Positions 26,641-35,145 of a stretch of 64,000 nt of DNA are shown here, piece by piece. The position numbers and the translations under genes were made by a program. The stretch is taken from assembly GCF_002954665.1 (NCBI RefSeq), contig NZ_MSCM01000001.1:1798075-1862074 (forward strand). Direction: 5' to 3'. The notes beneath the pieces are model-generated. The model saw nothing but the letters and a program-made list of their open reading frames with translations. It was not told where the DNA came from and ran no database searches. The stretch is from Polaribacter glomeratus (GTDB taxonomy: Bacteria; Bacteroidota; Bacteroidia; Flavobacteriales; Flavobacteriaceae). How positions within the stretch are numbered: the stretch's first letter is position 1; every line of letters starts with the position of its first letter.

Positions 26641-28398
26641 TTAAAAAACTTTAAACACAGGCAAACGCAAATATTCTTTTTCATTATGTGGCGATTTTTC
26701 ATAAATCCAATCTAATTGGGTATTTGCATTTTCTGTAAATTCTTTATCTGAATTTAATTTGGCTTCATATTCATTTTTAATTTGCGGATTTTCAGCTAAA
26801 AATTTTTCAGCAATATCTTCAAAAACGTAGGCAGAATAGCCTTCTTTAGACTGCAAAACTGTATCGAAAAAATTCCAATTAAAAAACGAGTCTGTAGCTT
26901 CTGCTTCTAGCGTTTCTAACAAATAACGAATTCCGTTTTGATTGGTATCAATATAAATATCGCCCTTTTTAAAGGTAATTTTTTCTGATGACTTTTCAAT
27001 AGTTGTATTAGAATGTAAATAATGACCTTCAAAAGGCATTTTTGTAGTTTCAAAATCCTTGATATGATTTACCTCCACAGCAATTGTAGTGTCTTTTTTA
27101 AAGCGTGTAAATTCTATATTATTAGTAACTAATCTGCTAATAATATCGTGCCAACCTTGTTGTAAAATATACGCTTTCGGAATCGTGATTTCTTTCGTTA
27201 CTGCAAACTCATCATAATACTTAATTACCTTTTCAAAAGGTTTGTTTTTATCGTAAAACAACCTTTTCCCTTTGGTTACTTTACTATCAATCAATTTACC
27301 TTCATAACCTCTAAAATACAGATCGCGATATTTTTCTTTATCCACTTTAAACTGAATCGGATATGTTTTTTTAGCTAAAATTTCTTGGGTTGCTTTTGAT
27401 CGCAAGTCTTTTATCGTTACTGAATTCTTTTCTGCAAAATCAAAAACAGAAAACAGCAATTCGTAGGTTTGTTCTACCCTAATTTTATATGGTTTTAACA
27501 TGTGTGTTTCCACCATTAAACCCAACGTATGAAAAAGTGTTGTGTACCCTGTAGAATATCTTGGCGAATCGAAAAACTGAGAAAATCCGGCTTCTGGAGT
27601 AGTTCCCCAAACATTTACATACGGTGTAATAAAAACGCCTTTGTTCTCTAAAGATTTTTCGATTTTTGGTTGCATTTCTTTTTTTAGAAACCTTCCTAAA
27701 TTGCCGCCTAATTTGTTATGTTGCGTAAATAAATGTGTAATTGCATATTGATAATCTGCGCCATTACTTGCATGATTGTCTACAAAAACATCTGGATTTA
27801 CCGTGTGAAAAATTTCGGCAAAAGCAGCTGCATTTTTAGTGTCTTGTTTGATAAAATCTCTGTTTAAATCGAAGTTTCTTGCGTTTCCTCTAAAACCATA
27901 TTCAATTGGCCCGTTTTGATTGGCTCTTGAATGTGAGTTTCTATTTAAAGAACCACCAACATTATACACCGGAATTACGCAAATAATCGAATTTTTATAT
28001 TTTTCTTGCAAAGAATCGTTTTGCACAATATCTCTTAGCAGCATCATGGACGCATCAATTCCGTCTGATTCTCCAGGATGAATTCCGTTGTTTATTAAAA
28101 TTCTGTTTTTTGTTGCGTTTTTAATTTCATCAACATTAAAAATACCTTCTCTGTTATAGACTACTAAATGCAAAGGTTCGCCAGCATCTGTTTGCCCAAA
28201 CGAGAACAACGATATTTGAGAATATGTTTCTGATAGTTTTGTGTAATATGCAATTACATCTTTGTATTCCGGAGTTTCTGTTCCTTTTGATTTCTCGAAA
28301 AGTGTTGTAAAATCGATGTTTTCTTTGGATGCGTTATTACAAGAAATCATCAGAAAAAAGAATGCAAAAAAACTGATTTTAAAAAAATATTTTACCAT
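26641..28398 (-). CDS. M14-family zinc carboxypeptidase lipoprotein
   Basis: This is a 585-residue lipoprotein (signal ends MISC). The zinc site HxxE is visible in NNGIHPGESDGID near residue 100, and the third ligand is probably the histidine of VDNHASNGADYQ near 205. RNFDLNRDFIK near 177 holds the substrate-binding Asn/Arg. The last 250 residues are an extra domain. The enzyme should trim peptides or cell-wall peptide in the envelope. Its ATG overlaps the coaD stop in TAATG, so it is coupled to coaD. Confidence 0.88.
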   Translation of the reverse strand: MVKYFFKISFFAFFFLMISCNNASKENIDFTTLFEKSKGTETPEYKDVIAYYTKLSETYSQISLFSFGQTDAGEPLHLVVYNREGIFNVDEIKNATKNRILINNGIHPGESDGIDASMMLLRDIVQNDSLQEKYKNSIICVIPVYNVGGSLNRNSHSRANQNGPIEYGFRGNARNFDLNRDFIKQDTKNAAAFAEIFHTVNPDVFVDNHASNGADYQYAITHLFTQHNKLGGNLGRFLKKEMQPKIEKSLENKGVFITPYVNVWGTTPEAGFSQFFDSPRYSTGYTTLFHTLGLMVETHMLKPYKIRVEQTYELLFSVFDFAEKNSVTIKDLRSKATQEILAKKTYPIQFKVDKEKYRDLYFRGYEGKLIDSKVTKGKRLFYDKNKPFEKVIKYYDEFAVTKEITIPKAYILQQGWHDIISRLVTNNIEFTRFKKDTTIAVEVNHIKDFETTKMPFEGHYLHSNTTIEKSSEKITFKKGDIYIDTNQNGIRYLLETLEAEATDSFFNWNFFDTVLQSKEGYSAYVFEDIAEKFLAENPQIKNEYEAKLNSDKEFTENANTQLDWIYEKSPHNEKEYLRLPVFKVF

Positions 28399-28853
28399 TA
28401 TTTAACGCTTACTGTTTTAGGAACTAATTTTGTGTAATCTCCATCATTTCTAATTACGTCTCTTACAATTGAAGAAGAAATATAAGATGTGTTTGCAGAT
28501 GTTAGCAAAAAGACTGTTTCAATTGGCGCTAAATCTCTGTTTGTATGCGCAATGGCTTTTTCGAACTCAAAATCTGCCGGATTTCTTAAGCCTCTTAAAA
28601 TAAAATCAACATTATTTTTCTCGCAAAAGTGCACCGTTAAACCTTTATAAGTAACCACTTTTATTTTAGGTTCATCTTTAAAACAATCTTCTATAAATTT
28701 CTTGCGCTCATCCAAAGAAAACATGTATTTTTTATCAGCATTGATTCCGATTGCAATAATGAGTTCATCGAACAATTTTACACCTCTTTTAATAATATCA
28801 AAATGACCTAATGTTATTGGATCAAAAGATCCTGGAAAAATTGCTTTTTTCAT
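28398..28853 (-). CDS. coaD: phosphopantetheine adenylyltransferase
   Basis: CoaD makes dephospho-CoA from 4'-phosphopantetheine and ATP. I start it at the ATG at 28853 (MKKAIFPGSFDP), giving 151 residues; the longer frame adds residues not found in the family. The nucleotidyl-transferase motif is PGSFDPITLGH at residues 7-17, and the second is ISSSIVRDVI near 127. LRGLRNPADFEFE near 89 is characteristic. It is first in the operon coaD-M14 peptidase-PNPOx-lactonase. Confidence 0.95.
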   Translation of the reverse strand: MKKAIFPGSFDPITLGHFDIIKRGVKLFDELIIAIGINADKKYMFSLDERKKFIEDCFKDEPKIKVVTYKGLTVHFCEKNNVDFILRGLRNPADFEFEKAIAHTNRDLAPIETVFLLTSANTSYISSSIVRDVIRNDGDYTKLVPKTVSVK

Positions 28854-29142
28854 ATGTTTTTTAATTTTGGATTCAAGACTTTTTTGATTCAAGAATCATG
28901 ACTTTTGATTCTAATTTAAAATTATATTTTGATGTTCTTGATGTTTTTGAAACACGAATAACGACAGTTCTTGGTTCCATAATACAAACTTATCTTGGTT
29001 CTTGATTTACGAAACACGACTTTTAAGACTTACTTGGAATTAAATCTTGTTTCATGTTTCAAAATTATCTTGTTTCAATTCCACAAAAGTAATCATCTTG
29101 TCCCTCGATTCAAAATCATCCTGATTCTAGAACATTAACACA
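28854..29142. repeat. degenerate TTGGTTC-type repeats before coaD
   Basis: This 289-base gap is filled with loose variants of CTTGGTTC, ATCTTG, GATTCAAG and GAAACACGA. It has no open reading frame. The same wording recurs after the four-helix-bundle gene (29570-29707), so the bundle gene sits between two related repeat tracts. Confidence 0.55.
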
Positions 29143-29499
29143 TCAATCTAATGAATCTATGAAGTTAGAAATTTTTTGTTGTAATTTTTGAATTCTTTTC
29201 TCAAAGTCTATAAAAGTTTCATCAGAAATAAAATTTAAGTTTTTACAAATTATAATTTGTGTTTCCCATTCAAAAGCAGAACCTAAACTATGTTCTAAAT
29301 ACGTTGTAAAATGTTTACTTGTTCTTTTACTTGTACCTTCTGAGATGTTTGAAGGAATAGAGACAGCACACCTGTTTAATTGACTAACTAACCCAAATTT
29401 TTCAAAATCAGGTAAAGTTGTAGTAAATTTATAACTTAAAGTAACTAATTCTATTGCTTCTTGCCAAATTTGTAGTTTCTTAAAATTATGTCTTTTCAT
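29143..29499 (-). CDS. four-helix-bundle protein (23S rRNA intervening-sequence family)
   Basis: Starting at the ATG at 29499 (MKRHNFKKLQIWQEAIEL), this is a 118-residue all-helical protein. FGLVSQLNRCAVSIPSNISEG near residue 48 and LEHSLGSAFEWETQ near 76 are strongly typical of the S23/IVP family. Such genes occur inside 23S rRNA insertions and as isolated copies, as here; their role is unknown. A longer reading from 29607 would add a run of SKS repeats encoded by a 9-bp tandem repeat, which I think is upstream DNA rather than protein. Confidence 0.85.
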   Translation of the reverse strand: MKRHNFKKLQIWQEAIELVTLSYKFTTTLPDFEKFGLVSQLNRCAVSIPSNISEGTSKRTSKHFTTYLEHSLGSAFEWETQIIICKNLNFISDETFIDFEKRIQKLQQKISNFIDSLD

Positions 29500-29511
29500 A
29501 TCTTTAATTTT

Positions 29512-29556
29512 TGATGATTTTGATGATTTTGATGATTTTGATGATTTTGATGATTT
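29512..29556. repeat. 9-bp tandem repeat, five copies
   Basis: The unit TGATGATTT occurs five times in perfect tandem, with a sixth partial unit after it. The array begins 13 bases upstream of the four-helix-bundle ATG. Because the unit is nine bases, copy number change would alter spacing but not frame. Confidence 0.9.
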
Positions 29557-29658
29557 TGATTTTTTTGAAACACGAATCATGTCTCCTGTCTCCACAATAC
29601 AACTCATCTTGTCTCACGATTCTAAACATCCTGGTTCTCTATCACAAACAAACTAATC

Positions 29659-29707
29659 TTGTCTCTTGGTTCTTGTCTCTTGGTTCTTGTCTCTTGTCTC
29701 TTGATTC
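29659..29707. repeat. heptamer tandem array (TTGTCTC/TTGGTTC)
   Basis: Seven heptamers follow without interruption: TTGTCTC, TTGGTTC, TTGTCTC, TTGGTTC, TTGTCTC, TTGTCTC, TTGATTC. They lie just after the ddl stop codon. Three perfect TTGGTTC units recur at 50883-50903. Confidence 0.9.
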
Positions 29708-29728
29708 TATTTTAAAAACATCCTGCCT

Positions 29729-30706
29729 CTATAAAAGAGCAGACTCAATAGCAGATTCGAATAATTCGGCTAAAGAAATTCCGGCTGCTTGTGCTTGTTG
29801 TGGCAAAATACTTGCTTCTGTTAAACCAGGAACGGTATTTATCTCTAAAAAATGAGGTTCGCCATTTACCAAAATATATTCTGATCTCGAAAAACCAGAC
29901 ATATTTAAAACTTTGTACACCTTTTCTGCAATTGCTTCCACTTTAAGCTGTTCTTCGGATGAAATTCTTGCAGGTGTAATTTCATGCGATTTTCCTTCGT
30001 ATTTTGCTTCGTAGTCAAAGAAATCATTTTCGGAAACAATCTCTGTAATTGGCAATACTTTTGTTGCGCCTTTATATTGAATAACACCAACAGACACCTC
30101 TGTTCCGTCTAAAAAAGACTCAATTAAAATGGCTGCATCTTCTTTGTATGCAACTTCAATGCCTATTAAAATTTCTTCTTTCGTATACGCTTTCGAAATA
30201 CCATAACTAGAACCTGCATTGTTGGGTTTTATAAAACAAGGCAAACCAACCTTGGCAATTATTTCATCCGTATTTACAACATCACCTTTATTTAAATAAA
30301 CAGAAATTGCCGTTTTAACACCATATTCTTTTACAACACTTAAGGTATCTCGTTTATTAAATGTTAATGCCATTTGATAATAAGGCGCCGAAGTATGTTT
30401 AATTCCTATTAAACTAAAATAGGCAAGTAATACGCCGTTTTCTCCAGGATTACCGTGAATTGCATTAAAAACACACTCAAAAATGATTGGTTTTCCATTC
30501 ATCAAAAAAGAAAAATTGTTTTTATCTATTGGGTATTCAGTTTCTTTGTCATCTAAAGCAACCCATTTTTCTTTTAAAATATGTACTCTAAAAGGAGTAA
30601 ATTTCTCCCTGTTTAGATGCTGGTAAACAACGCTTCCACTTTTTAAAGAAATGTTTACTTCGGATGAAAATCCACCCATTACAATCGCTATATTTTTTTT
30701 CATCAA
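29729..30706 (-). CDS. ddl: D-alanine--D-alanine ligase
   Basis: Ddl makes the D-Ala-D-Ala end of peptidoglycan precursors. The 325-residue ATP-grasp enzyme has MGGFSSEVNISLKSG at the N-terminus, FNAIHGNPGENG near 80, PCFIKPNNAGSSYGISK near 155 and the metal-binding LEINTVPGLTEASILP near 287. Start could be the first or second methionine of MMKKNIAI. It is divergent from the PASTA gene; both have full -7 boxes in the 87-base gap. Confidence 0.95.
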   Translation of the reverse strand: MMKKNIAIVMGGFSSEVNISLKSGSVVYQHLNREKFTPFRVHILKEKWVALDDKETEYPIDKNNFSFLMNGKPIIFECVFNAIHGNPGENGVLLAYFSLIGIKHTSAPYYQMALTFNKRDTLSVVKEYGVKTAISVYLNKGDVVNTDEIIAKVGLPCFIKPNNAGSSYGISKAYTKEEILIGIEVAYKEDAAILIESFLDGTEVSVGVIQYKGATKVLPITEIVSENDFFDYEAKYEGKSHEITPARISSEEQLKVEAIAEKVYKVLNMSGFSRSEYILVNGEPHFLEINTVPGLTEASILPQQAQAAGISLAELFESAIESALL

Positions 30707-30722
30707 TGTAAAATAATAAAAA

Positions 30723-30751
30723 CAAATTTATCAAAATATAAATAGAAACAA
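30723..30751 (-). promoter_or_regulatory. promoter for ddl
   Basis: On the minus strand TTG (30749-30751) is followed after 18 bases by TAAATTTG (30723-30730), a full match to the Bacteroidota consensus, 16 bases before the ddl ATG. Confidence 0.55.
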
Positions 30752-30767
30752 CAACGTTTAGTTTTTA

Positions 30768-30775
30768 TATCTTTG
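30768..30775 (+). promoter_or_regulatory. -7 box for the PASTA gene
   Basis: TATCTTTG fully matches TAnnTTTG and ends 18 bases before the ATG at 30794. No -33 TTG is seen at usual spacing. Confidence 0.5.
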
Positions 30776-30793
30776 AACCCTTAAAACTTTTCT

Positions 30794-31417
30794 ATGAGTA
30801 TAATTCAGTTTTTTAAAAGTAAAACCTTTTTTAAGCAAATTGCATTTGCAATTATTGGTATTGTTGTATTTGTATTTTTCTTGAAATTTTGGTTAAATGT
30901 TAGTACAAATCACGATCAAAAAATTCAAGTTCCGGATTTACACAAACTAACAATTGCAGAGGCAGAGCGAACATTAAACGAGTTGAATTTAGATTTTGTT
31001 GTTAATGATAGTGCGAGATATAACCCTACCTATCCAAAAAAATCTGTAATTGAACAAAACCCTTTAGCGGGTGCTTTTGTAAAAGAAAAACGTAAAATTT
31101 ACTTGAGTTTAAATCCGTCAAAATATAGAGATGTTACAATTCCTAATTTAAACGGACGAACAAAAAGACAAGCAATTTCTGAATTACGAGCAATCGGTTT
31201 TATTGTTGGCACAGACTATACCTATATAAACGATATTGGAAAAGATGTTGTAAGGGGGTTAAGACATAAAGGTAGAATTATAAGTGCGAACGATAAATTG
31301 CAAAAAAACTCTATTATAGAATTGATTTTAGGAAACGGAGAAAGAGACGGAGCGCCCGGAATAATCCCCGAAGATGGACCAATAGATGAACCTGCGGGAG
31401 AAAATGATTCGCAGTAA
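30794..31417 (+). CDS. membrane-anchored PASTA-domain protein
   Basis: The 207-residue protein has one membrane helix at about residues 13-32 and then PASTA repeats. The first starts at VPDLHKLTIAEAERTLNEL and the second at IPNLNGRTKRQAISELRAIG; a third, partial one may follow before the acidic tail. PASTA domains bind cell-wall fragments. With no kinase domain, this short form probably acts structurally or as a wall sensor. Its neighbours ddl and rluD are often found beside it in Bacteroidota. Confidence 0.88.
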   Translation: MSIIQFFKSKTFFKQIAFAIIGIVVFVFFLKFWLNVSTNHDQKIQVPDLHKLTIAEAERTLNELNLDFVVNDSARYNPTYPKKSVIEQNPLAGAFVKEKRKIYLSLNPSKYRDVTIPNLNGRTKRQAISELRAIGFIVGTDYTYINDIGKDVVRGLRHKGRIISANDKLQKNSIIELILGNGERDGAPGIIPEDGPIDEPAGENDSQ

Positions 31418-31466
31418 GCAGTAGGCAGAAAGCAAATTTTAACTATTTGCAATTAAAATAAAAGAC

Positions 31467-32504
31467 ATGCAAGAAAATATTTCTGAAGATAATGATAATG
31501 ATGATTTGTACGAACACTACAGATTTACTGCAAGTAGTGGTCAAGAACCTTTAAGAGTTGATAAATTTTTAATGAACTTTATAGAAGGTTCTACAAGAAA
31601 TAAAGTACAACAAGCAGCAAAAGCTGGCAATGTTTTAGTAAATGATATTGCTGTAAAATCGAATCATAAAGTAAAGCCAAACGATATTGTTAGGGTTGTT
31701 TTGGCATATCCGCCTGCAGAAAACTTGCTGGTTGCAGAAGATATTCCTTTAGATATTATGTATGAAGATGATACTGTAATTGTTGTAAACAAACCAGCAG
31801 GAATGGTAGTACATCCAGGTCACGGAAATTATTCTGGTACTTTGGTAAATGGCTTAATTTATCATATAGAAAATTTACCTACCAATTCTAATGAAAGACC
31901 AGGTTTGGTGCATAGAATTGATAAAGACACAAGCGGATTATTAGTAGTTGCAAAAACCGAGTTTGCGATGGCAAATTTATCGCGTCAGTTTTTTGACAGA
32001 ACTACAGAACGTTTGTATTATGCATTAGTTTGGGGAAATATGGAAGATGATGAAGGCAGAATTGAAGGTAACATAGGGCGTAGTTTAAAAAATCGTTTGC
32101 AAATGGATGTTTTTCCTGATGGTGATTTTGGCAAACATGCCGTTACACATTATAAGGTTTTAGAACGTTTAACGTATGTTACTTTAGTGCAGTGTAAATT
32201 AGAAACCGGAAGAACACATCAAATTAGAGCGCATTTTAAACATATTGGTCACACACTTTTTAATGACGAACGTTATGGTGGTGATGGTATTTTAAAAGGA
32301 ACCACTTTTACAAAATATAAGCAATTTGTACAAAACTGTTTTAAAGTATTGCCAAGGCAAGCTTTACATGCAAAAACATTAGGGTTTACACATCCTATAA
32401 CTGGTGAATTTATGCAGTTTAACACAGAAATTCCTCAAGATATTGCGGATTGTTTAGAAAAATGGAGAACCTATTCTGAAAATTCTAAACACGAATTTGA
32501 ATAG
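31467..32504 (+). CDS. rluD: 23S rRNA pseudouridine synthase, RluD family
   Basis: The 345-residue enzyme has an N-terminal S4 RNA-binding domain (LRVDKFLMNFIEGSTRNKVQ near residue 27) and an RluA-type catalytic domain. The catalytic aspartate is in HRIDKDTSGL near 147. GRTHQIRAHFKHIGH near 245 is the second hallmark. RluD modifies helix 69 of 23S rRNA; assignment to RluD rather than RluC rests on overall layout. It lies 49 bases after the PASTA gene and is likely cotranscribed. Confidence 0.92.
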   Translation: MQENISEDNDNDDLYEHYRFTASSGQEPLRVDKFLMNFIEGSTRNKVQQAAKAGNVLVNDIAVKSNHKVKPNDIVRVVLAYPPAENLLVAEDIPLDIMYEDDTVIVVNKPAGMVVHPGHGNYSGTLVNGLIYHIENLPTNSNERPGLVHRIDKDTSGLLVVAKTEFAMANLSRQFFDRTTERLYYALVWGNMEDDEGRIEGNIGRSLKNRLQMDVFPDGDFGKHAVTHYKVLERLTYVTLVQCKLETGRTHQIRAHFKHIGHTLFNDERYGGDGILKGTTFTKYKQFVQNCFKVLPRQALHAKTLGFTHPITGEFMQFNTEIPQDIADCLEKWRTYSENSKHEFE

Positions 32505-32526
32505 TTTTCTTCTTAATGTATCAAAG

Positions 32527-33057
32527 TTATTTTAACTCTATTGTATCTAACAAAAGTTTAAAGTTTTCATTTTTTTTGTTTCCTATTAAAAAGGTGACTT
32601 CTTCAATAGCGTCATCAGAAAAATTTGGCTGATCTAATCTTCTTCCTCTAAACGAAGGGTACATCTCTTTTAGAGGAATTTTTATTTCTTGCCATTCTCC
32701 TGAAGTTGAAAAAGGTAATATATACGAGTAATAATCACCCGAATTCGATTTTATTCTAAATTGATAGTTTTTACCGTCTCCTTTTAGTTTGATAACAATC
32801 TGAGTATTATCATCAATTGCAATTTTTTGAAATCGATAGCGCAAAGAAGAGAATCCTCCATTATTATCCAAAGAAATACGGCCTTGAAAAACACCAAAAC
32901 CATCTTCATTTAATTTAAAAGAGCCAGATGATTCGCCACCCATAACTACATCGTCTACAATTACCCAGTTTTGAAGGTTTGATTTTTTATTAAAATCAAA
33001 GATTATTTTTGAACTCATAAGTGAAAATAAAATTAATATAAATAGTATGTATTTCAT
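32527..33057 (-). CDS. CIA30-family (NDUFAF1-like) protein
   Basis: This 176-residue protein has a possible N-terminal signal or membrane segment (MKYILFILILFSLMSS) and a beta-rich CIA30 domain. Supporting stretches are IFDFNKKSNLQNWVIVDDVV, GGESSGSFKLNEDGFGVFQG and YSYILPFSTSGEWQEIKIPL. Eukaryotic CIA30 assists complex I assembly; bacterial versions are of unknown function and resemble carbohydrate-binding jelly rolls. It converges on rluD with a 22-base gap. Confidence 0.85.
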   Translation of the reverse strand: MKYILFILILFSLMSSKIIFDFNKKSNLQNWVIVDDVVMGGESSGSFKLNEDGFGVFQGRISLDNNGGFSSLRYRFQKIAIDDNTQIVIKLKGDGKNYQFRIKSNSGDYYSYILPFSTSGEWQEIKIPLKEMYPSFRGRRLDQPNFSDDAIEEVTFLIGNKKNENFKLLLDTIELK

Positions 33058-33102
33058 AAACGCTGTTTAGTTACACTTCATTTTTTAGGTTTAGAAACCA
33101 AA

Positions 33103-33570
33103 CTAACAACAACCAGCACTTGGATCACAGCAAGAGCCTACAGCTTCTATAATTTTAAGTTTTGTTTTTTCAGCTGGAATTCCGCAAGCATCTAGCGCTA
33201 AGCAAGCCGTTAATTTAGACGTTAGTAAAAAATTCGTTCCGTCAAAATCTAAATTGTATTTCCCTATTGTTTCTTTGCCTTGATATTCTACTTCAATTTC
33301 TAAGTCGTCAAACTGAAATCTCTTTTCTGATAACTCAATTATATTCAATAATTTCTCTGGATGTAATCTATGATCGTAATCATTTTCTTCCCAAAGTTGA
33401 AAATTAATTACCGTTTCGCTTCTAACTTTACCTCCACAATCAATAAAATCTTTTGTTATTTTACCAACTTCTGTTACATGAAAATGACTAGCAACCAAAT
33501 TACCGTTTGGCAACTGAAAGCCTATTTTGTTTACACCTTTTAAATGGTTTTTAATTTCTGATAATTTCAT
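33103..33570 (-). CDS. DUF6428-like protein with cysteine-rich tail
   Basis: This 155-residue cytoplasmic protein matches, from memory, the DUF6428 group: LPNGNLVASHFHVTEVGKI near residue 20, DCGGKVRSETVINFQLWEE near 43 and HPEKLLNIIELSEK near 70. It ends with GSCCDPSAGCC, which could bind a soft metal or metalloid. In flavobacteria this family is usually next to an arsR gene in arsenic-resistance clusters. Here only a decayed arsR remains upstream (33654-33826), so the gene may have lost its regulator. Confidence 0.72.
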   Translation of the reverse strand: MKLSEIKNHLKGVNKIGFQLPNGNLVASHFHVTEVGKITKDFIDCGGKVRSETVINFQLWEENDYDHRLHPEKLLNIIELSEKRFQFDDLEIEVEYQGKETIGKYNLDFDGTNFLLTSKLTACLALDACGIPAEKTKLKIIEAVGSCCDPSAGCC

Positions 33571-33653
33571 ACTATTATATTTTTTGGTTCTTTATTCTTT
33601 ATTTTTTGTTTTTTTGTTTTCTGTATACTGTTTCTCTTTTCTTAATGCTTGTT

Positions 33654-33826
33654 TCAACAACAACTATCTGTTAAATTTTTATTTAAAAAACAGACTTCTC
33701 GTATTTTTATTTTATTAAAAAATATAAAATAGCAATTCTTGCAGGATAACCAAACACTTTTGCAATGGCAGCAATTTCATTTTGTTCATCAGTAAATATT
33801 TCTGACTTGGTAAGACCCGTCTTAAT
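33654..33826 (-). pseudogene. decayed ArsR-family regulator
   Basis: Minus-strand codons from 33826 read I-K-T-G-L-T-K-S-E-I-F-T-D-E-Q-N-E-I, then AAIAKVFGYPARIAILYFL and a stop at 33707-33709. This is the beginning of a flavobacterial ArsR repressor, with ATT where the start codon should be. After the stop, another reading gives FLNKNLTDSCC and a stop at 33654-33656, like the cysteine-ending ArsR tail. The middle of the gene, with the recognition helix, is missing. It sits where arsR normally lies, 83 bases upstream of the DUF6428 gene. It fills much of the 311-base gap. Confidence 0.72.
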
Positions 33827-33881
33827 TTGTTTATTGCAATATTACGATTAATATATTTAAACTGTACTCTTTTTTTTAAAA

Positions 33882-34997
33882 CTAATACATCTTGGTAATC
33901 AAGATTGGTTTTAAAACAGCTTTTTGGGTACTAATATTAAAATCTACAACACCTAAAACCAAATCTTCATCTGTAATTACTTCTACTTTCCATTCACCAT
34001 CTTTTACATTCTCTTTATAGCTATAGCCTCTGTATCCATTATCTCTTCCACCTATAATTTCGAAACCTATTTTATCTGAATTCTCCCAAGTTTCTAACTC
34101 ATTATTATACCATTTCCATTGATGGTAAATTTTCTTCTTTAAATCTGTTGGAGCAAATATTGATGTAAAAACATATACTGGTTTATTAGAATATCTACTA
34201 AAATTAATTTTATGATCTCGCCAAAAAACATACCAATCATCAACTTCATAAGTTACTTCGTAATATCCATTTTTAACATCAATATTATAAGCAACAACTC
34301 CTTTGTCTAAAGCTAGAGGAACTGGGGGAATCAACTTAAAATAATAGAACATATTAATTGATAGATAAATTGCAAAAATCATGAACATCATTTTCCTTTT
34401 TACAATTTCTACTCTAGCAGAGTCACTCGTTCTGTATACAAGAGTTACCAAAATAAATGTAGACACTAAACTAATTGCGCCAGAAATTAAAAAAATAGTT
34501 GTGTTCATTTCTTTTAGCATTAAGGGTAAAAAAAAACTAAAAAAAGTAAAGTTGACAAAGTAATAAGCGCAAAACTGAAAGTATTTATTAGAAATTCGTT
34601 TTTTAAAAAACTCATTTGCAAATAATACAATAACTAAAATAACAAAAAAAGAAGCTGTTTTAGAAAGCGATACACTTCTAGAAAAATAAATAACGTAGGC
34701 ACTTGTTAAACCTCCCAAGAAAAACTGAATTGCCAATGGTAAATAATTTCCATATTTTTTTAAAAAACTATTTCTTCGTTTTTTATTACCAACCAAATTA
34801 AAGAAATAAATACTAAGGGTTAATAGGCACATATAAGTGCACAAAATAACAATGTCATACAATCTATCGATTCTGCCAAGTGTAAAAGAATCCCAAGTAA
34901 AACCAGCAATAAAAAATAGAAGTGGCGCATATTTTTTATGCTTTTTTAAAAATAAGTTAACCCTACTTTTCTTTAATTTAACTATACTCCTTTTCAT
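33882..34997 (-). CDS. membrane protein with C-terminal DUF2914 domain
   Basis: This 371-residue protein has about seven hydrophobic helices over residues 22-235, followed by a soluble C-terminal domain. The tail has HQWKWYNNELETW, FEIIGGRDNGYRGYSYKENV and GEWKVEVITDEDLVLGVVDF. These match the DUF2914 pattern of a small beta domain after a membrane region. Function is unknown. It is a single gene divergent from yaaA; a 12-bp tandem repeat lies in the gap. Confidence 0.82.
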   Translation of the reverse strand: MKRSIVKLKKSRVNLFLKKHKKYAPLLFFIAGFTWDSFTLGRIDRLYDIVILCTYMCLLTLSIYFFNLVGNKKRRNSFLKKYGNYLPLAIQFFLGGLTSAYVIYFSRSVSLSKTASFFVILVIVLFANEFFKKRISNKYFQFCAYYFVNFTFFSFFLPLMLKEMNTTIFLISGAISLVSTFILVTLVYRTSDSARVEIVKRKMMFMIFAIYLSINMFYYFKLIPPVPLALDKGVVAYNIDVKNGYYEVTYEVDDWYVFWRDHKINFSRYSNKPVYVFTSIFAPTDLKKKIYHQWKWYNNELETWENSDKIGFEIIGGRDNGYRGYSYKENVKDGEWKVEVITDEDLVLGVVDFNISTQKAVLKPILITKMY

Positions 34998-35038
34998 AAT
35001 TATTATAAGATTGACTTTAAGTGAATATAAATAAATTT

Positions 35039-35062
35039 TATCAATTTAAATATCAATTTAAA
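35039..35062. repeat. 12-bp tandem duplication before DUF2914/yaaA
   Basis: TATCAATTTAAA occurs twice in perfect tandem (35039-35050 and 35051-35062) in the divergent gap. It could be a pair of binding sites; no regulator is identified. Confidence 0.75.
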
Positions 35063-35145
35063 ATAGTTGCAGAACTTTAAAAAAGTTTTAATGATTTGTA
35101 TATTTACAATTAATAATTAGTGTTTAAATTATTAAATAAAAACAA

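Noticed and set aside
29143..29499. Avd protein of a diversity-generating retroelement
   Set aside because: Avd is also a four-helix bundle, but there is no reverse transcriptase, template repeat or variable repeat in the window; the sequence fits the 23S rRNA IVP family better.
29500..29607. N-terminal SKS-repeat extension of the four-helix-bundle protein
   Set aside because: The family normally starts at the MKRHNFKKL methionine; the extension is made only of tandem-repeat DNA.
29511..29855. Plus-strand 114-residue frame starting with MMILMILMILM
   Set aside because: It is the complement of the 9-bp repeat, the heptamer array and the 3' end of ddl; not a credible protein.
33527..33718. 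Plus-strand 63-residue open reading frame
   Set aside because: It overlaps the DUF6428 start antisense and the arsR remnant, and is a run of Phe/Leu/Tyr codons from T-rich DNA.
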